From NCBI RefSeq assembly GCF_023546765.1, contig NZ_CP097484.1, positions 1,954,001-2,018,000 of the forward strand: 64,000 bases of DNA. The letters run 5' to 3'. The stretch comes from Methylobacterium tardum (lineage in GTDB: Bacteria; Pseudomonadota; Alphaproteobacteria; Rhizobiales; Beijerinckiaceae). The notes below the pieces were generated by a model, which worked only from the letters and a program-made list of their open reading frames with translations, was not told the DNA's origin and made no database searches. This document shows positions 27,642 to 36,633 of this stretch, in pieces. The translations under genes were made by a program, and so were the position numbers. Numbering within the stretch: the first letter of the stretch is position 1; each line of letters opens with the position of its first letter.

Positions 27642-28532
27642 CTAGTCCAGCAGGCCGGTCGACCGGCCGACCTCGAGCAGGGGCGCGTAGGCGGCGTTGG
27701 TCACGGGCACGAATTTCGAGCGCCCGAACGGCTCCAGGATCGCCGGATCGGTGATGCCGGTCAGGGCATTCCGCAGCTTGTCGGTGAAGCCGGCCCCGTA
27801 GGTCCGCTCCACCTCACCCCGCACGGTCCACTGGTAGTCGGGGAAGGCCGGGCTCTCCCAGATCACCGTGACGGCGTGTCGGTCGACCTTGCCGGCCTTC
27901 GTCTCGAGGTCCCAGACCGCGTAGTCGACGGCGCCAACCGCGAAGGCGCCGGACTGGACCAGCTGGATCGTGCGGGTGTGGTCGCCCGAGAAGCCGACCC
28001 GGGGGAAGACCTGGTCGGGGCTCCGCCCCGGGAAGGCCTGCCGGATGAAATATTCGGGCATCAGCCGCCCGGAGGTCGAGGCCCGGGCCCCGAACGTGAA
28101 GGTCTTGCCGGCGATGTCTTTCGGGAAGTCCTTCCCGGGCTTCAGCCCGGTGGCGGCATTGGCGATGAAGTAGGTCTTGAACGCCGCGTCCTCAGCGCCC
28201 TGCGCGATCGCCTGCGAGCCCGGGACGGCCTTGCGCGCCTGGACGCCGGTGAAGCCGCCGAACCACGCGAGCTGCACCTGCCCGTTGGTGAAGGCCGTGA
28301 CCGCCGCCGGGTAGCTCTTCACCGGGATGTAGCGCACCGGCACGCCGAGCCTGGCTTCGAGATAGGCGGCGACCTTGCCGAAACGCTCGACCAAGCGGCT
28401 CTCGTCCTGGTCGGGGATGCCGGTGAAGACGAGGGGCGGGACCGCCTTGTCCTGCGCCAACGCCGGGACCGATGCGGCCAGAGCCGCGAGGCACCCGAGG
28501 GCGAGGCGCCCCAACCATCCCGATCCCAGCAT
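27642..28532 (-). CDS. putative selenate ABC transporter substrate-binding protein
   Basis: Periplasmic binding protein of 296 residues with a signal peptide ending near PALAQ (about residue 26). It belongs to the PhnD superfamily, but the details VFTGIPDQDESRLVERFGKVAAYL, VRYIPVKSYPAAVTAF, FGARASTSGRLMPEYFIR and FSGDHTRTIQLVQSG match the subgroup annotated as putative selenate-binding (TIGR04553), which travels with selenium genes. Selenate uptake has not been proved biochemically for the group to my knowledge; phosphonate or phosphite remain alternatives. ATG 28532 is preferred to TTG 28535 because GAGGG lies five bases upstream. First gene of a three-gene operon. Confidence 0.82.
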   Translation of the reverse strand: MLGSGWLGRLALGCLAALAASVPALAQDKAVPPLVFTGIPDQDESRLVERFGKVAAYLEARLGVPVRYIPVKSYPAAVTAFTNGQVQLAWFGGFTGVQARKAVPGSQAIAQGAEDAAFKTYFIANAATGLKPGKDFPKDIAGKTFTFGARASTSGRLMPEYFIRQAFPGRSPDQVFPRVGFSGDHTRTIQLVQSGAFAVGAVDYAVWDLETKAGKVDRHAVTVIWESPAFPDYQWTVRGEVERTYGAGFTDKLRNALTGITDPAILEPFGRSKFVPVTNAAYAPLLEVGRSTGLLD

Positions 28533-28693
28533 CAATCCCTCGTGGCGCCGCGCCCGTCACGGAGGGGCGCTCGATCCGGTGACGGGCGTAGCAGAAGCCC
28601 GCTCGCCCGCCACCGTCCGGCACGACGGATCGCCGAAAACCGGCCGAACCGTAAGGTGTCGGAGGTCCGATCAGCCCCGCGTGGCTGGACGGA

Positions 28694-28912
28694 TCAGCGG
28701 TGGTGGCGATGATGGTGGCGGTGCATCCGGTGGGCGCGATGCCGCATCATCCGCGATTCCATCCGGGCGTTGCGGTGCATGCCGCCGAAGCGGCCATTGC
28801 CCTGCGCGGCCGCGTTCCGGTCGAGGCCGTCGCCCGGAGAGGCGAGGCTCGGGCTGGCTGCGCCGAGGACGAGGCCGAGCGCGAGCGTCGCGCCGAGAAT
28901 GATCTTGTTCAT
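28694..28912 (-). CDS. small exported His/Met-rich protein
   Basis: A 72-residue protein. Residues 1-27 form a clear Sec signal peptide (MNKIILGATLALGLVLGAAS... ending ASPSLASPG). The mature part is short and basic and ends in a histidine-rich tail (HRMHRHHHRHHR) preceded by several methionines. Such tails bind Cu, Ni or Zn in other periplasmic peptides, but no family is recognised. The ATG at 28912 follows GGGGAGA at normal distance; an upstream extension is unlikely because the signal peptide begins here. It is followed downstream by the putative selenate transporter on the same strand, about 160 bases away. Confidence 0.65.
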   Translation of the reverse strand: MNKIILGATLALGLVLGAASPSLASPGDGLDRNAAAQGNGRFGGMHRNARMESRMMRHRAHRMHRHHHRHHR

Positions 28913-29032
28913 GGGACGAATGTCTCCCCGCGACCCTGCGCCGCGCGGACCGAACGGATCAACACCGGCCGGGTTCCGGCATCGCCCGCGATCGCGCCGC
29001 GACATCCGCGCCGCGACATCCGTGCCCCGCCG

Positions 29033-30346
29033 TCACGCCGCGAGGGCGAACAGCGCGAGCGGCTCGGGCAGCCGCGCCTGCGGCACCGGAACGGCGCGGA
29101 GGCCGGCGGGGAGCGCCCCGTCGAGCAGATCCAGGAAATCGCCTGAGGCCGCGACCTCGATCTCGGCCGCCTTGGCCTGGGTCTCGATCCGCGCCAGGGC
29201 GTTCATCGCCGGACCCAGCACCGTGTATTCGGCCCGGACGCCGTCGTCGAAGACCCCGACCAGAAGGTCGCCCGCGTGCAGGGCGACGACGAGGCGCAGG
29301 GTGAACAGGCCCTCCCGCGCCCGCGCCGCGTTGAGGGCGGCCATCCGCCGGCGGATCGACAGGGTGCAGGCCAAGGCCGCCTGCGCCTGCGCGCCGGGCT
29401 GGCCGAACACGAACTGTGCCAGCACCGCGTCACCGATATACTTGTCGGCGACGCCGCCCTGCTCCGACACCGCCGCCTGCGCGACCGCCCGGACGGCCAG
29501 CAGCGCCGTCACCATCGCCTCGGGCGGGTGCTCGCGGGAGAGCCGCGAGAAGCCGCGGATGTCGAGGATCATCAGGCAGGCGTGGCGCCGGTGGACGCCG
29601 AGCGCCGAGTCCCCGTCCTCGGCGGCGAGGTCGAGGGCGACCGTGTCGGGCACGAACCGCGCGAGCTGGGTCCGCTCGTGCTCCATCCGCAGGGCCCGCG
29701 TCACGGCGGCGCGCAGGCGGGTCGTGCCGTCGACCACCAGCAGGCCCGCCGCCGCGAAGGTGGCGAGGCCCGTGATCTGCGCGGTCGGGAACGTGTCCGG
29801 GCCGGGGAACAGCTCCGGATACAGAACGCCGACCAGGAAGGCCGCGCTCCAGCAGGCGGTGACCAGGCCGCAGAACAGCAGCGTCTGCGCCACCCGCATG
29901 CTCAGGCCGGTCTGGAGCAGAAGCAGGAAGGCCGGCAGGCGGCTCACCGCGTCGGCGCCGAGGCCGGCCCCGCCCCCGGCCAGCATGTGCTCGATGATGA
30001 CGTAGACGGCGAGCCCGGCATTGAGCAGCGTCCCGGCCCAGCTATAGGCCTCGGCGCGCGGGCCGCCGCTCCGCTCGCCCAAGCCGAACCAGACCGTGCC
30101 GAGCCCGTAGAGGCCGAGGATGAGCCAGTGGCTCAGGGCGTGCAGCGAGCCGTCATAGGCCTGGGCCGCCATCAGCAGCACCAGCACGATCACGACCCGC
30201 AGGCCGAGCAGCCGCAGGCCGCCGCCGGCCTGCATGGCGCGCAGCACCGCTCTGTCGTCCGATCCCGGATCCACCCGGCCCTCGGCCGGCGACCGCGCGT
30301 CCTGCAGGACGGGAAGCGGCGGGTTGCCGACGCTGCCCGAGACCAT
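29033..30346 (-). CDS. adenylate/guanylate cyclase, membrane-anchored class III
   Basis: A 437-residue protein. The N-terminal half has about six transmembrane helices (residues 45-215), the C-terminal half a class III cyclase domain. The two metal-binding aspartates are visible in CLMILDIRGFSRL (about 258-270) and KYIGDAVLAQF (about 302-312), and the transition-state region is in VLGPAMNALARIE. It makes a cyclic nucleotide, probably cAMP. The ATG overlaps the hflX stop (TGATG at 30344-30348), so translation is coupled to hflX. Because hflX carries a frameshift, the reading frame of this gene is continuous with the hflX N-terminus, giving a false 908-residue fusion. Confidence 0.85.
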   Translation of the reverse strand: MVSGSVGNPPLPVLQDARSPAEGRVDPGSDDRAVLRAMQAGGGLRLLGLRVVIVLVLLMAAQAYDGSLHALSHWLILGLYGLGTVWFGLGERSGGPRAEAYSWAGTLLNAGLAVYVIIEHMLAGGGAGLGADAVSRLPAFLLLLQTGLSMRVAQTLLFCGLVTACWSAAFLVGVLYPELFPGPDTFPTAQITGLATFAAAGLLVVDGTTRLRAAVTRALRMEHERTQLARFVPDTVALDLAAEDGDSALGVHRRHACLMILDIRGFSRLSREHPPEAMVTALLAVRAVAQAAVSEQGGVADKYIGDAVLAQFVFGQPGAQAQAALACTLSIRRRMAALNAARAREGLFTLRLVVALHAGDLLVGVFDDGVRAEYTVLGPAMNALARIETQAKAAEIEVAASGDFLDLLDGALPAGLRAVPVPQARLPEPLALFALAA

Positions 30347-31759
30347 CAACCGCCCCGGCCGAGGCGCCGCGCCGCCGCGAACCGGTTGAGGAAGCGCGGC
30401 TCCTTCTCGGGGGCGATCCGCACCGCGAGGTGCAGGGTGCCGTCGGCCTCGGCGCGGCGGTCGAGGATCTCGGCATTCTCGTAGAGCCAGTTCAGCGCCG
30501 CCCCGTCCTCCGGCGGCAGCGCCACGGCGAAGCTCGCCCGGTTGCGCCCGATCCGCGCCTCGATCCGAGCCGACAGCGCGGCGAGCCCCTCCCCGGTCAG
30601 CGCCGAGACCAGGACCGGCGCGGCGCTGTCGCGGTCGTTGCGGGTCTTGGCCTCGGCCGCTGAGGTTCAGGAGCCGCGTGCGCTCGTCGTCGTCCAGGAG
30701 GTCGGCCTTGTTCCAGACCTCGATGATCCGGTCGGCGCTGGTCTCGATGCCGAGTTCGCGCAGCACCGCGCCGACATCCTCGGCCTGGGCCTCGGAATCG
30801 ACGTGGGAGACGTCGCGCACGTGCAGGAGCACGTCGGCCTCGATGGCGTCCTCGAGCGTCGCCCGGAAGGCCGCGATCAGCGGCGTCGGCAGGTCGGAGA
30901 TGAAGCCCACCGTATCGGACAGGATCACGGTCTCGCCGTGGGGCAGCTTGGTCGCCCGGGCAGTGGGGTCGAGGGTCGCGAACAGCATGTCCTTGGCGGT
31001 GACCTCGGCGCGGGTCAGGGCGTTGAACAGGCTCGACTTGCCGGCGTTCGTGTAGCCCACCAGCGCCACGATCGGGTACGGCACCCGCGCCCGGCTCTGC
31101 CGGTGCAGGCCGCGGGTGCGGACGACGGCGTCGAGGTCGCGCTCGATCCGGGTCATGCGCTCCTGGATCATGCGCCGGTCGGCCTCGATCTGGGTCTCGC
31201 CGGGGCCGCCCAGGAAGCCGAAGCCGCCGCGCTGGCGCTCCAGGTGGGTCCAGGAGCGGACGAGCCGGGACTTCTGGTAGGCGAGGTGGGCGTGCTCGAC
31301 CTGGAGCGTGCCCTCGCGGGTCGAGGCGCGGCGCCCGAAGATCTCCAGGATCAGGCCGGTACGGTCGATGACCTTGGCGCCCCAGGCCTTTTCCAGGTTG
31401 CGCTGCTGCACGGGCGAGAGGGCGCAATCCATCACCACGAGGCTGATCTCGCGGGCGCGGATCAGGCCGGCGATCTCCTCGACCCGGCCCTTGCCGAGAT
31501 AGGTCGACGGGCGGATCCGCGGCAGGCTGATCGCGAGGCTCTCGACCACATCGAGCTCGATGGCGGCGGCAAGCCCGGTCGCCTCGTCAAGCCGCGCCTC
31601 GACGGAGCGGGTCGGCTCGGCCGGCCCGTGCCCGGCGCCGTGCGCGCTGCGCGCGAGGTAGGGGCCGATTACCAGGGTGTGGGTCGCCGCGGCGATCTCG
31701 CCCTCGGGGGCGGCCTGCGCCTGGAGGCGGGCTTCGCCGGACGTCAGTGTTTCGGTCAT
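30346..31759 (-). pseudogene. hflX: GTPase HflX, frameshifted near the C-terminus
   Basis: Ribosome-associated GTPase that splits stalled 70S ribosomes. The N-terminal domain ([10 protein letters not shown], then [14 protein letters not shown]) and the glycine-rich [17 protein letters not shown] segment are typical; G1 is [14 protein letters not shown]3 [10 protein letters not shown] and G4 NKADLL. After LLNLS at about base 30660 the frame is lost: the normal end, AEAKTRND... through VRIAPEKEPRFLNRF, continues one base off and stops at TGA 30348-30346. The segment length is 3n+1, so one extra base or two missing bases (LSGAEAK if GG were GGGG) explains it. The gene is otherwise full length (about 470 residues), making a sequence error likely. 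Confidence 0.85.
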
Positions 31760-31885
31760 ACGGCCTTTGGCGCCGCCGGGGCGCCGGCGGCTTCGTTCGA
31801 GAACTCGGATTCGACAGAATGGGGATGCGGACGGGCCGGGCCAAGATGCCGGGCCGGAAACGCAGCGGATATCCGCTGCCGCGCC

Positions 31886-31992
31886 GTCACCCCGGGGCCG
31901 CGCAGCGGAGCCCGGGATCCAGACCCGCCGCCGTGCCGGATTCCGGCACCTATCGCGTTCGTGGATCCGGGGCTCGCCTGCGGCACCCCGGA
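31886..31992. repeat. dispersed palindromic repeat, copy 1
   Basis: Lies between hflX and hfq. The first 45 bases (31886-31930) match the copy at 44697-44741 with a single difference, and the end (TCCGGGGCTCGCCTGCGGC...) matches the end of that copy. The two ends of each copy are imperfect inverted repeats, so it can form a long hairpin. The remaining parts of the hflX-hfq gap show nothing else. Confidence 0.75.
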
Positions 31993-32081
31993 ATAACCGC
32001 GCGGGTCGCCGACGCGCGGCGCATGGCTACGCCCGGGAGACGATCAGTCCCGACGCGGCCCCACCTCGCCCATCGTAAAAA

Positions 32082-32333
32082 TCACGCCTTCTCGGCGGTC
32101 TCGTCCGGCTCGAACAGCTGCACGGGATGGCCCGGCATGATCGTGGAGATCGCGTGCTTGTAGACCAGCTGCGAGTGCCCGTCCCGGCGCAGCAGCACGC
32201 AGAAATTGTCGAACCACGTCACCACGCCCTGGAGCTTGACGCCGTTGACGAGGAAGATGGTCAGCGGAATCTTGTTCTTGCGGACATGGTTGAGAAAGGT
32301 GTCCTGAAGGTTCTGTGCGCGTTCGCCCGCCAT
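32082..32333 (-). CDS. hfq: RNA chaperone Hfq
   Basis: An 83-residue Sm-like protein that forms hexamers and pairs small RNAs with mRNAs. Sm1 is [40 protein letters not shown] and Sm2 is [11 protein letters not shown], with the conserved YKHA motif (about residues 58-61). Length and the NLQD N-terminus fit the alphaproteobacterial type. It follows ntrX (186 bases away) and precedes hflX, the usual alphaproteobacterial order. A TTGTATACAA palindrome at 32420-32429 upstream may be part of its promoter (TATACA as a -10 on the minus strand). Confidence 0.96.
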   Translation of the reverse strand: MAGERAQNLQDTFLNHVRKNKIPLTIFLVNGVKLQGVVTWFDNFCVLLRRDGHSQLVYKHAISTIMPGHPVQLFEPDETAEKA

Positions 32334-32519
32334 CTTCTTGGCCTTCTTGTTGTCCCGGATCGAGCCGCCCGGGATGGGTATGCCGCGGGCCGGATTGTCC
32401 GGTCATCCCGCCCACGGCTTTGTATACAAGCACCATGACTTGGCGAAAGCGTGGGCGCAAGCAACCCCCGCGCCTGAATCATCCGTGACGGATCGGCACC
32501 GCTCTCACGCCCCCGCCCC

Positions 32520-33884
32520 TCAGGGGCCGATGCCGAGGGACTTCAACTTTCGGTGCAGGGCCGAGCGCTCCATGCCGATGAACTCGGCGGTGCGGGAGAT
32601 GTTGCCCGAGAACCGCGCGATCTGCGCCACGAGGTACTCGCGCTCGAAGATCTCGCGGGCCTCGCGCAGCGCGAGGCTCATCAGCTTCTCGCCGCCCGCG
32701 CCCCCCGGGGTGGTCGGCACCAGGGCGCCGATCTCGGAGGGGAGCATCTCCGAGGTGACCTCCTGCTCCGGGTCGGCCTGCGTGAGGATCATCAGCCGCT
32801 CGACGTTGTTCTTGAGCTGGCGGACATTGCCCGGCCAGTTGTGCGACTGCAGCACCGCCATCGCGTCCTCGGCGATCCGGCGCTTGGGCAGGCCGGTCTG
32901 GGACGAGATGTTGTCCATGAAGAACTGGATCAGCTCGGGGACGTCCTCCCGGCGCTCCGACAGGGCCGGCACCCGGATCGGCACCACCGAGAGGCGGTGG
33001 AACAGGTCCTCGCGGAATCGGCCGGCGGCGATCTCCTCCTGAAGGTCCCGGGAGGATGAGGAGATGATGCGCACGTCGACATGCACCCGCGTCGTGCCGC
33101 CGACCCGTTGAAAATTCTGGTCGGCGAGGACGCGCAGGATCCGGTTCTGGGTCTCGCGCGGCATGTCGGCGACCTCGTCGAGGTAGAGGGTGCCGCCATG
33201 GGCCTCCTCCAGGGCGCCGACCCGGCGGCCGCTCTCGCCCTCGACCCCGAACAGCTCCGCCTCCATGGTCTCGGGCAGGATCGCGGCGGCGTTGAGCAGC
33301 ACGAACGGGCCGTTCGCCCGGGCCGAGGCCTTGTGCAGGCTGCGCGCGGCCAGCTCCTTGCCCGAGCCCAGCGCGCCCGTGATCATCACCCGGGCGTTGG
33401 TCGGCGCCACCCGGTCGAGCGTCTGGCGCAGCTGGTTGATCGCCAGCGAGCCGCCGACGATGCGGTTGGCCGATCCTGACCGCGCCGTCAGGTCGCGGAC
33501 CTCGCGCCGGAGCCGGGAGGCTTCCAGCGCCCGCTCCGCCACCAGGATCAGCCGGTCGGCCTTGAACGGCTTCTCGATGAAGTCGTAGGCGCCCGCCTTG
33601 ATCGCCGAGACCGCGGTCTCGATGTTGCCGTGGCCCGAGATCATGACGACCGGCAGGTCGGGATTGGCCGCCTTGATCAGGTCGAGCACCTGCAGGCCGT
33701 CGAGCCGGGAGCCCTGCAGCCAGATGTCGAGGAAGACGAGGTGCGGCCGGCGCGCCTCGATGGCGGCGAGCGCCTCGTCCGAGCCGCCGGCCGTGCGGCA
33801 GCGGTGGCCTTCGTCGTCCAGGATCCCGGCGACGAGGTCGCGGATGTCGGCCTCGTCGTCGACGATCAGGATATCGGCGCTCAT
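32520..33884 (-). CDS. ntrX: nitrogen/redox response regulator NtrX
   Basis: A 454-residue NtrC-family regulator. The receiver has the acidic pair at D9-D10 and phospho-acceptor D53 in LVFLDIWLQG. The central AAA+ domain has Walker A GALGSGKE and Walker B GGTLYLDEVAD; the C-terminal Fis-type helix-turn-helix ends ISRTAEFIGMERSALHRKLKSLGI. The GAFTGA loop that contacts sigma-54 is missing: where it should be the protein reads VEGESGRRVGALEEAHGG. This shortened loop is known for alphaproteobacterial NtrX, which therefore probably acts without sigma-54. Start overlaps ntrY stop (ATGA). It regulates nitrogen metabolism, respiration and envelope functions in relatives. Confidence 0.94.
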   Translation of the reverse strand: MSADILIVDDEADIRDLVAGILDDEGHRCRTAGGSDEALAAIEARRPHLVFLDIWLQGSRLDGLQVLDLIKAANPDLPVVMISGHGNIETAVSAIKAGAYDFIEKPFKADRLILVAERALEASRLRREVRDLTARSGSANRIVGGSLAINQLRQTLDRVAPTNARVMITGALGSGKELAARSLHKASARANGPFVLLNAAAILPETMEAELFGVEGESGRRVGALEEAHGGTLYLDEVADMPRETQNRILRVLADQNFQRVGGTTRVHVDVRIISSSSRDLQEEIAAGRFREDLFHRLSVVPIRVPALSERREDVPELIQFFMDNISSQTGLPKRRIAEDAMAVLQSHNWPGNVRQLKNNVERLMILTQADPEQEVTSEMLPSEIGALVPTTPGGAGGEKLMSLALREAREIFEREYLVAQIARFSGNISRTAEFIGMERSALHRKLKSLGIGP

Positions 33885-36244
33885 GCGTGCATCTCCGCGA
33901 TCCGGGGGGCCGTCGGCGCGGCGCCCTTCTCCTCTGTCGTGACGGGTAGGGTTCCAGACGGCGCCGCGGCCGGTTCGGGCCCGTGCTCGCGCGGGACCCG
34001 CATCCGGACACGGCCGCCGCGGCCGGCGGGATTGTCGTTCAGCTCGATCCCGCCGCCGTGCTCCTCAAGCACCTTGCTGACGATAGCAAGCCCCAGTCCG
34101 GTCCCACCCTCGCGGGTGGTCATGTAGGGCTCGAGCAGGCGCTGGCGCCCCTCGGCCGGAAATCCCTTGCCGTTGTCGGTGACGGCGATCACCGCGAACC
34201 CGTCCTCGACGGCGAGGCTCAAGGAGATCTTGCCCTTGCCGAGCTCGGCCTCCGGCACCTCGGCCACCGCCTCGACGGCGTTCTTGAGGATGTTGGTGAT
34301 CACTTGGCTGAGCAGCCTGATGTCGAAGGCCGCCACGATCTTTTCTGCACTCCCCGCGCCGCCCTGGGCCGAGAACGCGAAGTCGATGTCCGGGTGCGCC
34401 ACGCGCATCATGAACAGGTTCTGCTTGGCGATCTCGGTGAGGTCGTTCGGCGCGATGGCGGGCTTGGGCATCCGCGCGAAGGCCGAGAACTCGCCGACCA
34501 TGCGCTTGATCTCGTCCACCTGGCGCACGATCGTGGCGGTGCACTGGTCGAACACCTCCTTGTCGGCGGTGATGACCTTCCCGTACTTGCGCCGGATCCG
34601 CTCGGCGGAGAGCTGGATCGGGGTCAGCGGGTTCTTGATCTCGTGGGCGATGCGGCGCGCCACGTCGCCCCAGGCGGAGCTGCGCTGCGCCTGGACCAGG
34701 TCGGTGATGTCGCCGAGCGTCACCACCGAGCCGCGGGAGGCCCCCTGCGCCTGCTCGCTCGTGACCCGCACCGTGATGGTGCGCTCGCCCCGGGACCGGG
34801 TGAGCTGGACCTGCTGCTGCTGCAGGCTGCGCGGGCGCGCCTCACTCTCGGCCAGCACGGGCGCGAGTTCCGGCACCGCCTGGGCGAGGGACTGGCCCAC
34901 CAGGGCGTCGCTCTCCAGGTCGAGCATCCGCTCGGCGGCCGGGTTGGCGATGGTGACGAAGCCCGCCGCGTCGAGGCCGATCACCCCGGGCGAGACGCCC
35001 GAGAGCACGGCCTCGGTGAAGCGGCGGCGGGTGTCGATCAGGTCGCTCGCGGCGATCAGGCCGGCATGCTGGCGGCGCAGCTCCTGGGTCATCTTGTTGA
35101 AGCTCTCGCCGAGATGGGCGAGGTCGCCGCTGGTCTTCTTGGTCGGCACCTGGGCGTAGAAATTGCCCGACGCCACCTGGTCGGCGGCGTTGATCAGCCG
35201 GCGGATCGGCGCCACGAACCGGTTGGCGAAGTTCATGCCGAACCACACGGCCGAGAGCAGCGCGATCAGCGCGATCAGCAGGAACACCGACGCGAAGGTG
35301 ATCTGGATCGAGCGCCGCAGCGAATCGTAGGTGAGGTACTCGGCCGCCGCCGCCCGGGACACGCCGGGGAAGTCGATGGCGAGCTGGCTGACCTCCCGCT
35401 GTACCATCAGCACGGCGTCGTCGTAGGCCGGCATCCGCATCAGCGCGGCGAAGACCCGGCCCTCGGTGGGCAGGAGGCAGATCGGGTCGGCCGAGTTGGC
35501 CGCATCCTCGAAGGCCGCCGCCGAGGGCAGCCGGTTGGTCTTCAGGACGTCGATCTTGGCCCGGGCCACCACCTCGGTCGGGCCGCGCATGATCTGCGCC
35601 ACCGGCAGGCCGAGATTGGTCGCCCGGGTCGTCAGGAAGGTCTGGAACCAGTCCCGGTTCACGTCGAAGTTCGGCCGCGCCCGGGTCAGGTCGTCGGCGA
35701 GGATGCGGATCTCGCGGGCGAGGCTCTGGCACTGGTTCTCCTGGTAGGCGTCGGCCACCTCCACGGATTTCAGCACCACGTCGCGGACCCGGTCGGTGAA
35801 ACCGAGCGACAGGCCCCGGTCGATGGTCACGGACGCCACCACGGCGAGCAGGATCGTCGGCAGGATCGCGATCAGCGAGAACAGGCCGACGATGCGGGTG
35901 TGCAGGCGCGCCACCGCGGCGTTGGCCTTGCGGGCGTGCAGGAAGACCCGCGCCTCCCAGGCGATGACGACGGCGAGGCCGAGCACCAGGGCGGCGTTGA
36001 TGGCGAGCAGCGTCACGCCGTAGGCCGGCGTCGGCGTCACCCGGATCACCCCGGCCAGGATCAGGAAGGTCGCCAGCGCCGAGACCAGGGCGGTGACCAC
36101 CATGGCCGCGCCGATCCAGCCCGGACCGCGCGGGCCCGGCTTCAGGGAATCCGCCAGGGGCGCGCCCGGGCCCACCCCCTCCCCGGACCCTTCAGGGTCG
36201 GGCGACGGGCCTTCCTCTTTCCGTGAGCGTCTCAGGAACGGCAT
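33881..36244 (-). CDS. ntrY: sensor histidine kinase NtrY
   Basis: A 787-residue membrane kinase partnering NtrX. After a low-complexity N-terminus there are three transmembrane helices (about residues 40-125), a periplasmic sensor part containing a helical bundle, a fourth helix near 320-340, a HAMP linker (RRLINAADQVASGNFYAQVP), a PAS domain (about 400-500), the phospho-acceptor histidine in RRIAHEIKNPLTPIQLSAERI, and an ATPase domain with N-box VITNILKNAVEAV, G1 DNGKGFP and G2 GGTGLGLAIV. The length and order are typical of NtrY. In relatives it senses redox or oxygen state as well as nitrogen. It is upstream of ntrX with a four-base overlap. Confidence 0.94.
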   Translation of the reverse strand: MPFLRRSRKEEGPSPDPEGSGEGVGPGAPLADSLKPGPRGPGWIGAAMVVTALVSALATFLILAGVIRVTPTPAYGVTLLAINAALVLGLAVVIAWEARVFLHARKANAAVARLHTRIVGLFSLIAILPTILLAVVASVTIDRGLSLGFTDRVRDVVLKSVEVADAYQENQCQSLAREIRILADDLTRARPNFDVNRDWFQTFLTTRATNLGLPVAQIMRGPTEVVARAKIDVLKTNRLPSAAAFEDAANSADPICLLPTEGRVFAALMRMPAYDDAVLMVQREVSQLAIDFPGVSRAAAAEYLTYDSLRRSIQITFASVFLLIALIALLSAVWFGMNFANRFVAPIRRLINAADQVASGNFYAQVPTKKTSGDLAHLGESFNKMTQELRRQHAGLIAASDLIDTRRRFTEAVLSGVSPGVIGLDAAGFVTIANPAAERMLDLESDALVGQSLAQAVPELAPVLAESEARPRSLQQQQVQLTRSRGERTITVRVTSEQAQGASRGSVVTLGDITDLVQAQRSSAWGDVARRIAHEIKNPLTPIQLSAERIRRKYGKVITADKEVFDQCTATIVRQVDEIKRMVGEFSAFARMPKPAIAPNDLTEIAKQNLFMMRVAHPDIDFAFSAQGGAGSAEKIVAAFDIRLLSQVITNILKNAVEAVAEVPEAELGKGKISLSLAVEDGFAVIAVTDNGKGFPAEGRQRLLEPYMTTREGGTGLGLAIVSKVLEEHGGGIELNDNPAGRGGRVRMRVPREHGPEPAAAPSGTLPVTTEEKGAAPTAPRIAEMHA

Positions 36245-36633
36245 GACTGGTGCAGGGCCACAACAGTGTGGCGGAATTAATACGAATCCGGATCAGATGG
36301 ACGCCGCAAAGCGGACGCGAACCCATCGGATCGCGGTCGAACGCGGCCGGCCGCACCCGTCGACCTCCGACATCGGCAAGGATCCCTGACGCCGCCTCGA
36401 AGCATAGCTCCACGGCTTGGACGCCTCGGCGACGGGCGCTAAGAGAAATCGCGAGCGGCGATAAGCGCCATGGCCGATCTGATGTGTTGAACGACGGGCG
36501 TGAGCGCCCGGACATCATCATTCTTATCTTTGGCCGAGCGGAAAGGATGTTCGTAACAACGGACAAGACGCGGCACCTTGTATCCGATAGTCAGTGAGAT
36601 GCCGCGCCTGTTCCGGATTGAAGAGGTGATGCG
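36245..36633. other. intergenic region before the Gfo/Idh gene
   Basis: About 390 bases between divergent ntrY and the Gfo/Idh gene. Contains no recognisable gene. A moderately AT-rich patch at about 36515-36560 may hold a promoter; GAAGAGG precedes the ATG at 36634. Confidence 0.4.

Noticed and set aside
25410..28532. Phosphonate (PhnCDE) transporter
   Set aside because: Superficially PhnCDE-like, but the binding protein details fit the putative-selenate subgroup and there are no C-P lyase genes; kept as an alternative only.
29033..31759. 908-residue HflX-adenylate cyclase fusion
   Set aside because: The linking part between about 30660 and 30346 is out-of-frame hflX sequence; the real C-terminus of HflX is readable one base off and the cyclase has its own overlapping ATG.
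33983..36226. 747-residue open frame antisense to ntrY
   Set aside because: Charged, His/Gly/Arg-rich composition with no motif; ntrY on the other strand is complete.
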